Assembly: GCA_018222765.1 (NCBI GenBank)
Contig: JAAEZT010000018.1
Span: 1 to 64,000 of the forward strand
DNA length: 64,000 nt
Direction: 5' to 3'
From: a bacterium
GTDB taxonomy: Bacteria > Verrucomicrobiota > Verrucomicrobiia > Verrucomicrobiales > Akkermansiaceae
A program made the translations under genes and the position numbers. Each line of letters opens with the position of its first letter. Within the stretch, counting starts at the first letter, position 1. The notes below the pieces were generated by a model. The model was not told the DNA's origin, searched no databases, and worked only from the letters and a program-made list of their open reading frames with translations. Positions 36,400 through 47,572 of this stretch are shown in pieces.

Positions 36400-37764
36400 A
36401 TGCAACGCCGCACCTTCCTAACCACCACGTCATCCTGCGCCCTCGGATACTTGGGACTTCAAAAATACCTCAGCGCCCAAGAAAGCGATCGCGTCATTTC
36501 TCCTTACGGCGATCTCGTCGAGGATCCCAAAGGCATTCTCGATCTCCCCGAAGGCTTCACCTACCAAGTCATCTCCAAACGCGGCAACACTATGGACGAT
36601 GGCCTTCAAGTGCCCGGCATGCCCGATGGCATGGCTTGCTTCCCTGGCCAAGCCGACACCGTCGTTCTGGTCCGCAACCACGAACTCGGTGCCGACGCAC
36701 AAAAAACCGGACCCTACGGTGGCAGTGGCGTCCCCAATGATTTCGACGAAAGCCTTCCCTACGATCACGGAAAGCGCGGTGAATACCCCCACGTCGGCGG
36801 AACCACCAACCTTGTCTACGACCTCAAACGTGGAGTCGTTCTTCGTGAATTTCTCTCACTGGTTGGCACTGACCGAAACTGCGCCGGCGGAAAAACCCCG
36901 TGGGGAACCTGGGTCACCTGCGAAGAGCCGGCCGACCTCACCAGCCCTCGTGGCAAAAAGCATGGCTACTGCTTCGAAGTCAAAGCCAGCGACGATGGCA
37001 AACTCCAAAAAGCCGTCGCTCTCGAAGGTCTTGGTCGCTATCGCCACGAAGCGATCGCCGTCGATCCTGACACCGGCATCGTCTATCTCACCGAAGACAC
37101 TGGCGACGGCCTCATCTATCGCTTCGTCCCAAAGGTCAAAGAAGATCTCAGCAGAGGAAAACTTCAGGCTCTCGCCATCAAAGACTCACCCTCGGCCGAC
37201 CTCCGTAACAAACGTGGTAGTAGTTCTCCCATCAGAGAGGGCGTTCTCATGGATGTTGAATGGATCAACCTAAAAGACATCGACTCTCCGAGGAACGACC
37301 TCCGTATTCGAGGCTTCGAAGACGGAGCCGCTCGCTTTGCCCGCGGCGAAGGAATCGAATACACCAATGGATCCATCTACATCTGCTGCACCGATGGCGG
37401 CCCTCAAAAACAAGGTCAAATTTACCGCTTCATTCCAAGAAAAGACGGACAACCGTACGATCAACTCGAACTCTTCCTCCAGCCAAGCAAGAGCGACCTC
37501 GTCACCAACGGCGATAATCTTTGCTCCGCCCCTTGGGGTGATCTTATCATCTGCGAAGACCTCATCGCAGAGCACAAATCGAACACCCCGCACCTTCGCG
37601 GGATTACTCCGGACGGAAAAATCTACAACCTCGCCCGTAATGGTATGAACCGCACCGAATTCGCCGGTTCATGCTTCTCACCCGATGGCTCGGTCCTCTT
37701 CGTCAACATGCAAGGTCCCGGACTCACACTCGCCATCCGCGGCCCCTGGAAAGACCGCGCATAA
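36400..37764 (+). CDS. PhoX-like (DUF839) Tat-exported protein
   Basis: A 454-aa protein with a short Tat leader (MQRRTFLTTT) and a beta-propeller of the DUF839/PhoX family. Motifs include VRNHELG, HVGGTTNLVYD, GTWVTCEEP, RHEAIAVDPDTGIVYLTED, FARGEGIEY and GDNLCSAPWGDLIICEDL, which in PhoX coordinate calcium and iron. Likely a periplasmic or extracellular alkaline phosphatase or a related esterase. It lies 42 bp after comF and 11 bp before folC, so it may share their transcript. The leader is short and has a single RR. Confidence 0.88.
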   Translation: MQRRTFLTTTSSCALGYLGLQKYLSAQESDRVISPYGDLVEDPKGILDLPEGFTYQVISKRGNTMDDGLQVPGMPDGMACFPGQADTVVLVRNHELGADAQKTGPYGGSGVPNDFDESLPYDHGKRGEYPHVGGTTNLVYDLKRGVVLREFLSLVGTDRNCAGGKTPWGTWVTCEEPADLTSPRGKKHGYCFEVKASDDGKLQKAVALEGLGRYRHEAIAVDPDTGIVYLTEDTGDGLIYRFVPKVKEDLSRGKLQALAIKDSPSADLRNKRGSSSPIREGVLMDVEWINLKDIDSPRNDLRIRGFEDGAARFARGEGIEYTNGSIYICCTDGGPQKQGQIYRFIPRKDGQPYDQLELFLQPSKSDLVTNGDNLCSAPWGDLIICEDLIAEHKSNTPHLRGITPDGKIYNLARNGMNRTEFAGSCFSPDGSVLFVNMQGPGLTLAIRGPWKDRA

Positions 37765-37775
37765 CCACTACCCCC

Positions 37776-38972
37776 GTGAACTACAAGGAAGCAATCGACT
37801 GGCTCTACTCTACCCAAATGTTTGGGATTAAGTTGGGGCTTGAAAATCCGACCCGCCTTCTGCGGGACTTCCTCGCCTTCCCAAAGCACACCACGAAGGT
37901 CATCCACGTCGCAGGCACCAATGGAAAAGGCTCCACTTGCGCTCTCATCGATTCCCTCTCCCGCGGCATCGCGGTGCGCACCGGCCTTTTCACCTCCCCG
38001 CATCTTATTGACTATCGTGAGCGTGTTCGCGTGGGCGGAATCGATATCACGGAAGAAAAAACTGCCGCCCTCCTCTCCGAACTTCGTGAACTCGTCACTG
38101 ACTGGGAACACCATCCGACCTTTTTTGAGCTCAGCCTCGCTCTTGCCATGCGACACTTCCGTGACTGCGAATGCGAACTCGTCATCCTCGAGACCGGCAT
38201 GGGCGGCCGCCTCGATGCTACTACTGCAGTCCCCGCCGACGTCTGCGTTCTCACGCCTATCGCGCTCGATCACACCAAGTGGCTTGGCTCTACTCTTACC
38301 GAGATCGCCGAAGAGAAAGCCGGCATCGCTGTTCCCAAAAAGCCCCTTCTTTCCGCCGATCAGGAACCCGAAGCGAGACTCGCCATCGAACGAGTGGCCA
38401 ACGAAGCACAAGCACCGCTTACCTTCATTTCCAATCCCCTCCTCGGCTACACCATTAACCTCCCCGGCGAACATCAAAAGCGAAACGCAGCTCTGGCCTG
38501 TGAAGCCATGACCGCATGCGGTTACTCGCTTAATTACGAGATCGTCCACACCGCCCTGGCAAAGGTCCAATGGCCCGGTCGCTTCGAGGCCATCGGAAAA
38601 CACCTCATCCTTGACGCCGCCCACAACCCCCACGCCGCCCAAGCTCTCGTCAACACCTGGAATTTCGAGTTTCCCGGCAAAAAGGCGCAGATCATTTTCG
38701 GCGCGGTCGAAGACAAAGCGGTGGATTCCGTCCTCGAAATCCTCGCCCCAATTGCGGACCACTTCCACTTTGTCCCGGTGAACTCCGTCCGGGGACTTTC
38801 GCCCGATTCTTATGAAGTAGACGCGACATCTACCGTCTACGAAAACCTCGCTGACGCCCTTAAAGTGGTCAATCGCATGGCCTCTCCAGCGATCCTTACC
38901 GGTTCGCTCTTTCTACTCGGAGAAGCCAAGGGGATCATCAACGATCTGGAAACGAGATCGACTTCGCAGTAG
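37776..38972 (+). CDS. folC: Folylpolyglutamate synthase / dihydrofolate synthase
   Basis: Mur-ligase-like enzyme that adds glutamate to folates. The 398-aa product starts at GTG 37776, 11 bp after the PhoX-like stop; a longer frame from 37671 overlaps that gene and is not family-like. The P-loop GTNGKGS (47-53) and the FTSPHLIDYRERVRVGG, ILETGMGGRLDATT and AHNPHAA motifs are intact. Whether it has both activities cannot be told by eye. Confidence 0.93.
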   Translation: MNYKEAIDWLYSTQMFGIKLGLENPTRLLRDFLAFPKHTTKVIHVAGTNGKGSTCALIDSLSRGIAVRTGLFTSPHLIDYRERVRVGGIDITEEKTAALLSELRELVTDWEHHPTFFELSLALAMRHFRDCECELVILETGMGGRLDATTAVPADVCVLTPIALDHTKWLGSTLTEIAEEKAGIAVPKKPLLSADQEPEARLAIERVANEAQAPLTFISNPLLGYTINLPGEHQKRNAALACEAMTACGYSLNYEIVHTALAKVQWPGRFEAIGKHLILDAAHNPHAAQALVNTWNFEFPGKKAQIIFGAVEDKAVDSVLEILAPIADHFHFVPVNSVRGLSPDSYEVDATSTVYENLADALKVVNRMASPAILTGSLFLLGEAKGIINDLETRSTSQ

Positions 38973-39113
38973 ACTGCTGCGGATTAAGAAAACCTCCCGG
39001 GGCTGGAAAACCCAATCCTTCAACAAGCAAGGCAACTCGCATCGCCATCGCGCAGATCACCCTTCCACCGAGGGTCTTCGTAGAAAACACGATAAGACTC
39101 GAAAGGGAAGCGT

Positions 39114-40571
39114 TTAAGCTAAGATATTCTTGAGAACCTTCATCGGTTCAACTCCGGTAAGACGTTGATCCAAGCCTTGATATTTCAAGGTAAAGCGTTC
39201 GTGATCAATCCCGAGACAATGCATCACGGTCGCGTTGATCTCGTTGATGTGCACGGAGTCCTTCACCGGGTTATAGGAATACTCATCGGTTTCACCGAGT
39301 GTGACGCCACCCTTGATTCCTCCGCCCGCCATCCACATACAGAAATTTCGTGGATGGTGATCCCTTCCGTAGCGAGTCTCGGTGAGTGCTCCCTGAGAGT
39401 ATACCGTTCGGCCAAATTCCCCGCCCCAAATAATGAGCGTCTCATCCAACATTCCGCGTTGTTTAAGGTCGGTGAGGAGAGCGGCACAAGCTTGATCGGT
39501 ATCCTTACACTGATTCCCCATCTCCTTGGGAAGGTTCCCGTGCGAGTCCCAACCCCGGTGCATAATCTGCACCATTCGCACGCCACGTTCGACAAGTCGT
39601 CGGGCCAGAAGAGCACTAGAAGTAAACGATCCCGCCCGATGAACATCTTCCCCGTATAAATCCAATGTCGCTTTCGACTCCTTCTTAAAATCTGTCAATT
39701 CAGGGACACTCGCTTGCATTCGATAGGACATTTCATACTGGGAAATTCGCGTCTGAATATCCGGGTCACCAAATTTCTCAAAGCCGCGCTGATTTAGCTC
39801 GCCCAAGGAATCGAGCATCGCCCGGCGGTCATCCCGATTTACTCCGGGAGGGTTCTCCAGATAAAGCACCGGATCATTTCCTGATCTCAAAACCACACCA
39901 CTATGACGCCCCGGCAGAAAACCCGGTCCCCACATCCGACTGAAGAGAGCCTGTGCATTCGAACCATTCGGGAAATTTGGCGTCAACGCAACAAAAGCTG
40001 GAAGGTCACTCGTTTCAGCCCCCAGACCATAAGAAATCCACGATCCCATGCTCGGCTTTCCCGGTACTTCGCTTCCGGTCATGACGAAGGTGCACGCCGG
40101 ATCGTGGTTGATTGCATTGGTATGCACCGTTTTCACAACTGCGATGTCGTCAACAATCTTGGCGGTATGCGGAAGCAACTCACTCACCCAACGCCCACAT
40201 TCCCCGTGCTGGGAAAATTTGAATCGTGATGGCGCGACCGGAAACTTCGCCTGGCCACTGGTCATCGTGGTAATCCGATCTCCAAGAAACTCCTTGGGAA
40301 GGCTCTTCTGATATTCCTTAAGTAGGTTCGGCTTGTAATCCCAGGTATCGAGCTGCGACGGACCACCATTCATGTGGAGGTAAATTACCGCCTTCGCCTT
40401 ACTTGCAAAATGCGGTAGGTCCGGCAAAGCCGGATGAACCTGAGATGGCGCGGCGCTGATTCGCGGGGCCCCCATCAAGGAGGCCATGGCAATTCCACCC
40501 AACCTGATTCCGGTGTCGCCAAAAAACTGACGACGGGTTTGAAGAAGTTGATTTTCTAAAAATGGATTCAC
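39114..40571 (-). CDS. DUF1501 Tat-exported protein, copy B
   Basis: A 485-aa protein starting at GTG 40571, 7 bp after the PSD1 copy B stop. The leader has RRQFF at residues 13-17, a Tat-like motif. The core repeats the features of copy [46 protein letters not shown] and [14 protein letters not shown]. Conservation with the 23181 gene is obvious by eye over the whole length. The upstream 45 codons of open frame overlap PSD1 and are excluded. Confidence 0.92.
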   Translation of the reverse strand: MNPFLENQLLQTRRQFFGDTGIRLGGIAMASLMGAPRISAAPSQVHPALPDLPHFASKAKAVIYLHMNGGPSQLDTWDYKPNLLKEYQKSLPKEFLGDRITTMTSGQAKFPVAPSRFKFSQHGECGRWVSELLPHTAKIVDDIAVVKTVHTNAINHDPACTFVMTGSEVPGKPSMGSWISYGLGAETSDLPAFVALTPNFPNGSNAQALFSRMWGPGFLPGRHSGVVLRSGNDPVLYLENPPGVNRDDRRAMLDSLGELNQRGFEKFGDPDIQTRISQYEMSYRMQASVPELTDFKKESKATLDLYGEDVHRAGSFTSSALLARRLVERGVRMVQIMHRGWDSHGNLPKEMGNQCKDTDQACAALLTDLKQRGMLDETLIIWGGEFGRTVYSQGALTETRYGRDHHPRNFCMWMAGGGIKGGVTLGETDEYSYNPVKDSVHINEINATVMHCLGIDHERFTLKYQGLDQRLTGVEPMKVLKNILA

Positions 40572-40578
40572 AAGGTGG

Positions 40579-43500
40579 TTAGTTGCGAACGATGGCTTCG
40601 TCCATGTTGAGAATAAGATTAGCGACCAAGGTCCATGCCGCCAGTTGCGCAACATCCAAGTCAGCCGGAGCTTTTGACTCGCCAAAACCGATGGCCTTTT
40701 TGGCATCCTCGGGAGTTTTTTGATACCGGGTCAACTGTCGTTGATAGAGCTTGGAAACAATTGCCACCTCATCCGAGAAAGGCGCACGAGACAAAACGCT
40801 CTTGAAGGCAAAATCAATCCTCTCCGCTGACTCCGACGAATCTTTCATCATGCGTGTTGCCAATCCTCGCGCCGCCTCGTAATGCTGCACATCATTTAAG
40901 AGCTGCAAGGCCTGCAGTGGGGTATTACTAGTCTCACGAACCAAGCAAGTTTGCTCACGTGCCGGAGCGTCGAAGTTCGACATTGCTGGATGCGGTGCGG
41001 TTCGCTTGAAGAAGGTGTAAACCGAGCGCCGATAGAGATCCGAGCCCTTACCTTGTTTGTAATATCTCGTATTCGAGCCACCGAAAGCCACCGGTTCCCA
41101 AATATTCGGAGGCTGATAGGGACTTACGCCTTTGCCTCCCATTTTCAGATCGATCAATCCACCCACAAAGAGCGCCTGATCACGCAACTGCTCCGCAGCG
41201 AGACGAATCCTCGGGCCACGGGCCAGCTGTCGATTCATCGGATCCTGTATCCATCGCGGACTGGCTGCACGGCTTTGCTGACGGAAGGTCCTACTCATCA
41301 CCAACTCCTGCATCAGGGCTTTGACATCCCATCCTTTTTCCTGAAAACGCAAGGCGAGGTAATCCAGTAATTCAGGATGACTGGGCAATTCTCCCTGCGT
41401 TCCAAAATCGTGACTCGTCTTAACCAAACCAACGCCAAAGACCTGCTGCCAAAAACGATTCACCGCCACGCGGGCTGTGAGTGGATTCTCAGGAGCCACC
41501 AACCACTTTGCCAAATCGAGTCGATTGGCCCGAGCTCCGTCTTTCTGAAGCGGAGGAAGAACAAGTGGAGTATTCGGCTCCACCCTCTCACCGGGCTTGT
41601 CGTATTCCCCGCGTATCATCACGAAACTTTCACGGGGTTTTGCGAGATCCTTGAAGACAAAGGTTGAGGGAATACTCGCGTCAAAGGCCGCTTTTTCATT
41701 GCGAATCTTTTCCAAATCTTCATTGACCGAGGTAAAGGCATCACGTGTCGAGTGGCAGACATTCTCAAGGTAATATGACCGAATCTGCGCTAACTCTTCG
41801 GGCTTGCGAACCTTCTCCGGGCCTTCCTTCAACCATCCCCGTAGTTTCCCTTTCGCCTCCGGAGTATCCTTCCCTTTCCGCGAGTTTCGCCAGGCCATTA
41901 AAGAAAGATTCGGGTCCGAGGCTGGATCGGTGACACCTTCAACTCCGAAATGATCAAAGTAAGCCGTTCCGCCATGCACGGTGAAAGCAAAGCCCACAAC
42001 TTTTGCACCACTCGAGAGCCCCATCTTTTCTCCCGGGACTTCAAGACGAACCCACTCACCTTTCCTTGGCAGGTCTCCTGCGCGATACCGTTCCGTGGTT
42101 CCTTTCTTTCCAAAGTCAATCACGTCAGCTCCCCACAAAGCCCGGTGACTCCAACTACTGGTATGGAACTGAATCATAACCTCTTCCGGCGGATCTTTTG
42201 GGTCGAGATAAACATCGAAAAAGAACTTCGCATTCGGAGGAACAAACAAAGGAGCGGCTCCTGTCTGATAGTAATCCTGCGCCATCGCCGGGCCGCCTCG
42301 TTTCAACGATTTCTTTCCGCTCTTTACCGGGGAATCCACAAGTGTCAGAGGATGCCCTGACGATCCAACCTTCGCGCCCTTGGGAAAGGCATCCTCAAAC
42401 CAAACCTGCTTCTGGACAACCTTGGGAGGACGTGGCTTTTGCTCGGCTGGATCTCTATAAGTCAGCGAGTTCGCGATCTCGGTCATCTTCTTCGCGAGAA
42501 CACTCTCCCGTTCCGAAAACGCCTTCATCTTTTCGTCGTAGTCCGGGCTCTTCACTTTGATCACCGGCTGCGTGAGCAACTTGTTTCCGTCCATCGCCGG
42601 GTCGGCATTAGAGTTAAAAAAAGCATAAAGCGAATAGAAATCCTTGGAAGTAATCGGATCGTATTTGTGATCATGACACACCGCACAGGCTGCTGTCAGA
42701 CCCAACCAAACCTGCGCCGTGGTGCTTGCCCGATCAACAGCGTAACGAAAGACGAATTCCTTCGCGATACTACCACCTTCACCGGTAGTGACATTACAAC
42801 GGTTGAACCCGGTAGCCACCATTTGCTCCTGGGTCGGATTTGGCATTAAGTCCCCTGCTAGTTGCTGAATTGTAAATTCATCGTAGGGCAAGTTCTTGTT
42901 AAACGATGCGATCACCCAATCCCGGTAAGCCCACATTTGACGCTCATTATCGAGGTGCATTCCATGGGTGTCTCCATAACGTGCCGCATCCAACCAATGC
43001 CGCGCCATTTCCTCACCATAGCGATCTGAAGCGAGGTATTGCTCAACCATTTTCTCGTAAGCATTAGCCGATTGATCATCGAGATAAGTCTCCACCTCCT
43101 CAATAGAAGGCGGCAAACCGGTCAGCGCAAAACTCACTCTCCGAATTAAAGTCGCGCGATCCGCTTCCGGGGAAAAGCCCACTCCTTCTTTTTCCAAACC
43201 AGCCTCTACGAAGCGGTCAATCACCGTTCCTTCTCCCTCTGGAATTCTCCCCTTCACCGGAGCCTCGAAAGCCCAGTGCCTTTGGTATTCCGCTCCTTCA
43301 GTAATCCATCGACGAATGATCGCCTTCTCTTCCGAAGTCAACTGCTTGTGCGAATCCGGCGGAGGCATGACATCATCCTGGTCCTTAGTGATGATGCGCA
43401 GCCACGACTCACTCTCATCCGGCTTCCCAGCAACAATCGCTGGTTTTCCCCGCTTCTTTTTCTTGAATGCACCCTCCGGAATATCGAGCCGCAGCTTGGC

Positions 43501-43644
43501 CTCCCGGGTTTCTTCGTCGAAACCATGACAGGCAAAACACTTGTCCGAAAGAATCGGGCGAATGTCCTTATTGAATGTAAGCGGCGATTTTGCACACGCC
43601 TGCGACGCCAGAATAAGAAAAAGCAGTTTTTGGCGGAAATTCAC
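40579..43644 (-). CDS. PSD1/planctomycete cytochrome c domain protein, copy B
   Basis: A 1021-aa exported protein with the same layout as copy A: signal peptide ([18 protein letters not shown]), heme site Cys36-x-x-Cys39-His40 (CFACHG), DUF1549, a middle segment and DUF1553 ([17 protein letters not shown]). The middle differs from copy A: a jelly-roll-like region (about residues 405-540, [28 protein letters not shown]) instead of the discoidin-like module. The frame opens at GTG 43668; I prefer GTG 43644 for the signal peptide. It is followed by DUF1501 copy B; no DUF1080 gene is attached here. Confidence 0.92.
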   Translation of the reverse strand: MNFRQKLLFLILASQACAKSPLTFNKDIRPILSDKCFACHGFDEETREAKLRLDIPEGAFKKKKRGKPAIVAGKPDESESWLRIITKDQDDVMPPPDSHKQLTSEEKAIIRRWITEGAEYQRHWAFEAPVKGRIPEGEGTVIDRFVEAGLEKEGVGFSPEADRATLIRRVSFALTGLPPSIEEVETYLDDQSANAYEKMVEQYLASDRYGEEMARHWLDAARYGDTHGMHLDNERQMWAYRDWVIASFNKNLPYDEFTIQQLAGDLMPNPTQEQMVATGFNRCNVTTGEGGSIAKEFVFRYAVDRASTTAQVWLGLTAACAVCHDHKYDPITSKDFYSLYAFFNSNADPAMDGNKLLTQPVIKVKSPDYDEKMKAFSERESVLAKKMTEIANSLTYRDPAEQKPRPPKVVQKQVWFEDAFPKGAKVGSSGHPLTLVDSPVKSGKKSLKRGGPAMAQDYYQTGAAPLFVPPNAKFFFDVYLDPKDPPEEVMIQFHTSSWSHRALWGADVIDFGKKGTTERYRAGDLPRKGEWVRLEVPGEKMGLSSGAKVVGFAFTVHGGTAYFDHFGVEGVTDPASDPNLSLMAWRNSRKGKDTPEAKGKLRGWLKEGPEKVRKPEELAQIRSYYLENVCHSTRDAFTSVNEDLEKIRNEKAAFDASIPSTFVFKDLAKPRESFVMIRGEYDKPGERVEPNTPLVLPPLQKDGARANRLDLAKWLVAPENPLTARVAVNRFWQQVFGVGLVKTSHDFGTQGELPSHPELLDYLALRFQEKGWDVKALMQELVMSRTFRQQSRAASPRWIQDPMNRQLARGPRIRLAAEQLRDQALFVGGLIDLKMGGKGVSPYQPPNIWEPVAFGGSNTRYYKQGKGSDLYRRSVYTFFKRTAPHPAMSNFDAPAREQTCLVRETSNTPLQALQLLNDVQHYEAARGLATRMMKDSSESAERIDFAFKSVLSRAPFSDEVAIVSKLYQRQLTRYQKTPEDAKKAIGFGESKAPADLDVAQLAAWTLVANLILNMDEAIVRN

Positions 43645-43681
43645 AATAACATTTAAGCAAAATACCACAGTAGCCGGAAGA

Positions 43682-44455
43682 CTAGAATGCTCCGATATGC
43701 CTTATCAAGGCCTCCCGGCTTTTCTGAAAGAGCTCTGAAGCCTCTCCCAGATCACGTTCACCATGATGACTCACCCAGCTCACCAGACGGGTCGAACTTG
43801 TTAGCCAAATTTCCTCAGCCTCGTTCAGAACCTCTATCGGCCAACATCCTTCTTCGACCTCCCTAATCTCAAGAAATGCTTCACGTATTGTCCCCGGCAG
43901 GCACCCACACTCCAGAGCCGGCGTGCAAATCTTCCCACCCTTCACAAAAAAGACGTTCGACATACTCCCTTCGCAAAGTTCCCCTTTGGTATTCGACAAA
44001 ATCGCTTCATCTGCCCCCGCCTCATTAGCCTTGGCCAGCGACAGCATGTTTTCTGCGTAGGAACACGTCTTGGCATGACACAGCGGGCTCTTTTCGTTGC
44101 GACAAAGATCCACGAGAGTAGTCCGCGCAGATTCACCTCGTTCCGGCAAAGGCACCGCCGTCACCAGTTGATTATCTCCGAGCGTAATTCGAATCCTCGC
44201 CTTTCCTTCGGCCAAATCATTTTCATCAAGAAGCATCCGCATTGCCTCTACCAGCGTGCTTTCCTCCGGCACATCCACTCCCAGAAGATCCGCGGAATTT
44301 CGAAGTCGCTTTAAATGCCGTGGCCAGGAAATAATCCGCCCATTTCTCGCCAAAATGGTTTCAAATACGCCTTCCCCTCGAAGCAGACAGGAATCAAACG
44401 GTGAAATCTTCACCTCGCCCTCGAAAAGTAAACGTCCGTTCCACCATACGATCAT
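43682..44455 (-). CDS. Class IV aminotransferase, aminodeoxychorismate lyase/BCAT-like
   Basis: A 257-aa PLP enzyme of the fold-IV group. PLP Lys129 is in CHAKTCSYAENML and Glu162 in LCEGSMSNVFFV, the conserved pair of the family; the short GEGVFETI block fits PabC-type lyases better than branched-chain aminotransferases. As folC lies 5 kb away, a folate role (PabC) is reasonable, but substrate specificity is not certain. The alternative start is GTG 44461. The next gene downstream, PSD1 copy B, begins 37 bp later. Confidence 0.82.
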   Translation of the reverse strand: MIVWWNGRLLFEGEVKISPFDSCLLRGEGVFETILARNGRIISWPRHLKRLRNSADLLGVDVPEESTLVEAMRMLLDENDLAEGKARIRITLGDNQLVTAVPLPERGESARTTLVDLCRNEKSPLCHAKTCSYAENMLSLAKANEAGADEAILSNTKGELCEGSMSNVFFVKGGKICTPALECGCLPGTIREAFLEIREVEEGCWPIEVLNEAEEIWLTSSTRLVSWVSHHGERDLGEASELFQKSREALIRHIGAF

Positions 44456-44494
44456 GGACACTTCATAAATCAGGTTCTATCCCTACCACAAGCC

Positions 44495-45082
44495 TTGAAC
44501 TTTCTCGCCCACTTTCATCTCGCTAAAAATACCGATGCCTCCCGTGTGGGTGCGCTTCTGGGTGACTTCGTTCGAGGCACTCCGGAAAAACTCAGGACGC
44601 AATTTCCCGACGAGGTCATTGACGGCATCATGCTTCATCGGGCCGTGGATCAATTTACCGATAGTCATGCCTCATTCCTCGACGCCAAAAAATTTCTTTC
44701 ACCCGAACGCCGACGCTTCGCGGGCATCATTATCGACATTTTCTTCGACCACTTTCTCGCACATCATTGGCAGGAGCATTCGGACAGACCACTCAATCTC
44801 TTCATCTCCGAAGTCCATCGCATTCTCGATCGACGCACCGACTGGCTCACCCCCGAACTCGAAGCCCTCGTGCCACGGATGCAATCCGAAAACTGGCTCG
44901 GCAGCTATGGCACAATCGACGGCCTCGCCCTCACCTTCCGCCGCGTCAGCTCACGCCGAGAATTCTTGAGCCCACTCGTCGGAGCCGAAGAAGACCTCAC
45001 TTACCACTACCTCTCTTTCCGTGAGGCCTTCCACATCTTCTACCCACAAGTCATAGAGTTCGCAAAGATTCGACACTCCTAA
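44495..45082 (+). CDS. ACP phosphodiesterase-like protein (AcpH/DUF479)
   Basis: A 195-aa HD-like protein of the AcpH family, described as removing 4'-phosphopantetheine from acyl carrier protein. It starts at TTG (44495), giving the family N-terminus MNFLAHFHLA, with GALLGDFVRG, MLHRAVDQFTDSH and IDIFFDHFLAHHW as further motifs. The metal-binding His/Asp residues are intact. Its stop overlaps the recN stop by four bases (CTAA). Confidence 0.88.
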   Translation: MNFLAHFHLAKNTDASRVGALLGDFVRGTPEKLRTQFPDEVIDGIMLHRAVDQFTDSHASFLDAKKFLSPERRRFAGIIIDIFFDHFLAHHWQEHSDRPLNLFISEVHRILDRRTDWLTPELEALVPRMQSENWLGSYGTIDGLALTFRRVSSRREFLSPLVGAEEDLTYHYLSFREAFHIFYPQVIEFAKIRHS

Positions 45083-46719
45083 CTCAAAAGCGACTTTGCC
45101 ATCTCGCGGACTTCGGTTCCTCCACCTCCAAGCATCCGGACCAACTCATCAACTCGCTCTTCTCCGGCAACTTCGACGAGTGAGGAAATCGAGCGACCTC
45201 CCTCCACTCGCTTCTCGACAAGAAAATGCTGATGCGCCACGGCTGCCACTTGCGGAAAGTGCGTAATCGAAACCACTTGATGCCGCTCACCCAGACTCGC
45301 CATTTTTTCGCCCACCGCCCGAGCAATTTCCCCGCCGACATTGGCATCAATTTCATCAAACACCATCAAAGGCGTGCTATCCTGATCAGCCAGCGCATTT
45401 TTTACCGCCAACATCACTCGCGAAATCTCCCCGCTCGAAGCAACCTGCCGGAGGGGCTTAAGCGGTTCTCCCGGATTCGGACCAAAGAGATATTCGACAT
45501 TTTCCAGGCCATGCGGGCCCGGTTCCTCCCGGACTTCCAGCTGCACTTCAAACTCAGCTTGCTTAAACCCCAAATCAACGAGATGGGATCTCACTTCATT
45601 CGCCAAAGCTGTGGCATGCTTCTTGCGCTTCGTGCTCATCTTCCGAGCCTTTGCTCGGAGAGCCTTCATCGCACCATCCACAAGCTCTTTCAAGCCTTTG
45701 AGATACTCTTCCCGGTTATCCGAACCAGCCAATCGTTGCCGGGCTTCCTCTGCATGCTCGATGACATCCTCCAAGCCAGGTCCGTATTTCCGCTTCAGGC
45801 TCTCCACTAAATTAAAGCGACCCTCCACCTCGCGAACTTCTTCCGGATCCAATTCCAACTCACCTAAATAATCCACGAGTCCACGCTCCAATTCCTGCAT
45901 CTGAATATTTGCGCCTTCCACTTCATCGGAGAGCTCTTTGATCGCGGGATCAATCGATGAAAGCTCCACCACGGTGCGCTGCAATTCCTCCAATCCTGAA
46001 TTCACCGTCGTCGACAGTAACTGAACCGCCTTCCCCGCTAACTCGCCAAGACGGCTTGCATTACTCGTACGACGATAACGCTCTTCCAACTCCTCCTCTT
46101 CGCCGGGCTTTAATTCAGCCGAATCAATTTCCTCCACCTGAAATCTCAAAAGCTCTTTTTCCTGATCACCAATCTCGCGCTGAGCTCGCGCCGTCTCGTA
46201 ATCATCCGCAGCTTGCCGCCAGCTCGCCCACTGCTCACGATAGCTCGACAAATCTTTTACCGCCCCGCTGTAGGCATCCAACATCGCCAGCTGCCGCTCT
46301 GCCGAAAGCAAGGACTGGTGATCGTGCGGCCCGTGAAGATCCACTAGGTGTTGCCCAATTTTCCGCAACACACCAAGGGTCGCCGCTCCGTTATTTACAA
46401 ACTGCTTGTTCGAACTCGTACCCACCACGCGCCGAATGATCAGCTCGTTTTCATCGCAAGGATCAAGCCCGACTTCCTCGAGAATGGCATCGATCGCACT
46501 CGAATCGGACAAATTAAAAATCGCCTCGACCTTACACTGCTCCTCGCCAGTGCGAATCAACCCTTTATCGGCCCGCTCTCCCAATACCAGCTTGAGCGCA
46601 CCAACGATCACCGACTTACCCGCACCAGTCTCACCGGTAACCCCGACCAATCCACTTCCGAGTTCCCATTCCAGTTGATCGACGAGGGCGAGGTTACGAA
46701 TCTTGAGAAGAGTGAGCAT
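45079..46719 (-). CDS. recN: DNA repair protein RecN
   Basis: SMC-like ATPase acting in double-strand break repair. The 546-aa product has Walker A GETGAGKS (29-36), a long central coiled coil (about 160-370) and C-terminal ABC signature SSGEISRVMLAVKNAL with Walker B PLMVFDEIDANVGG. The start is MLTLLKIRNLALVD at 46719; 20 codons of upstream open frame overlap the divergent gene. Only 25 bp separate it from the phnP-like start, so the two promoters must lie within coding DNA. Confidence 0.96.
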   Translation of the reverse strand: MLTLLKIRNLALVDQLEWELGSGLVGVTGETGAGKSVIVGALKLVLGERADKGLIRTGEEQCKVEAIFNLSDSSAIDAILEEVGLDPCDENELIIRRVVGTSSNKQFVNNGAATLGVLRKIGQHLVDLHGPHDHQSLLSAERQLAMLDAYSGAVKDLSSYREQWASWRQAADDYETARAQREIGDQEKELLRFQVEEIDSAELKPGEEEELEERYRRTSNASRLGELAGKAVQLLSTTVNSGLEELQRTVVELSSIDPAIKELSDEVEGANIQMQELERGLVDYLGELELDPEEVREVEGRFNLVESLKRKYGPGLEDVIEHAEEARQRLAGSDNREEYLKGLKELVDGAMKALRAKARKMSTKRKKHATALANEVRSHLVDLGFKQAEFEVQLEVREEPGPHGLENVEYLFGPNPGEPLKPLRQVASSGEISRVMLAVKNALADQDSTPLMVFDEIDANVGGEIARAVGEKMASLGERHQVVSITHFPQVAAVAHQHFLVEKRVEGGRSISSLVEVAGEERVDELVRMLGGGGTEVREMAKSLLS

Positions 46720-46744
46720 TCCGTTTTGCGATGAGGAAGCGATT

Positions 46745-47572
46745 ATGCAAGGCTTTGACCCAGTTGCAACCATGAGCACGTGTTCGGATCAAAGCCGCTT
46801 CCTTTTTCTGGGCACCGCCACCTCGGTCGGGGTTCCGGTCATCGGCTGTTCCTGCCCGACTTGCGCCTCGGATCACCCCCATGACCGCCGTCTCCGCAGC
46901 TCCGCGTTAATCGAAGGCCCCTGGGGGCGTCTCCTCATCGACACCGGCCCCGACCTTCACGAACAGGCGCTCCGCGAGAATATCACCGCCGTCGACGCCG
47001 TCCTTTACACCCACGAGCATGTCGATCACGTCGCTGGCTTCGATGAAATCCGCGCCTTCTGCTGGCATCGAGACGATCCCCTCCCGCTCTACGGATCTCC
47101 CGAAACGCTTGGTGGCCTCGAACGCATGTTCCCTTGGGCCTTTCTCAACAAAGGCGAACAACGTGGCTACGTCCACCCCGACCCACGCCCTTTTGTGGAC
47201 GCCTTCGAATTCAACGGCCTCAAAATCACCCCGATCGAGGTTAAACACGGCTGGGTTCGCACCCACGGCTTTCGCTTCGATTTCCCCGATCACCTTTCCC
47301 TGGCCTACCTCCCCGACGTCAAAACGATCCCTCCCGAGTCTCTCGCCCTTCTTCAGGACCTTGACATCCTCATCATCGACGCCCTTCGCTACGAAGACCA
47401 TCACACCCACATGACCATCCGCGAAGCCCTCGCCACCATCAAGGAGCTCAAACCCCGGCAATCCCACTTCACTCATCTCTCCCACGAAATCAACCGCGAG
47501 GAAGTCTCCGCATCTCTCTCTCCGAATGTTTCGCTGGCATACGACCGCCTCAGCCTTAATCTTATCAAATAA
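46745..47572 (+). CDS. PhnP-like metallo-beta-lactamase-fold hydrolase
   Basis: A 275-aa MBL-fold protein. The metal site HEHVDH is at residues 90-95 and the Cys-rich GCSCPTC motif (34-40) is characteristic of the PhnP/RNase Z-like branch. GAGGAAG six bases upstream supports ATG 46745; ATG 46772 is an alternative. Likely a phosphodiesterase; no phn C-P lyase genes are near. Its stop overlaps the next start by one base, beginning a coupled run to dprA. Confidence 0.9.
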   Translation: MQGFDPVATMSTCSDQSRFLFLGTATSVGVPVIGCSCPTCASDHPHDRRLRSSALIEGPWGRLLIDTGPDLHEQALRENITAVDAVLYTHEHVDHVAGFDEIRAFCWHRDDPLPLYGSPETLGGLERMFPWAFLNKGEQRGYVHPDPRPFVDAFEFNGLKITPIEVKHGWVRTHGFRFDFPDHLSLAYLPDVKTIPPESLALLQDLDILIIDALRYEDHHTHMTIREALATIKELKPRQSHFTHLSHEINREEVSASLSPNVSLAYDRLSLNLIK

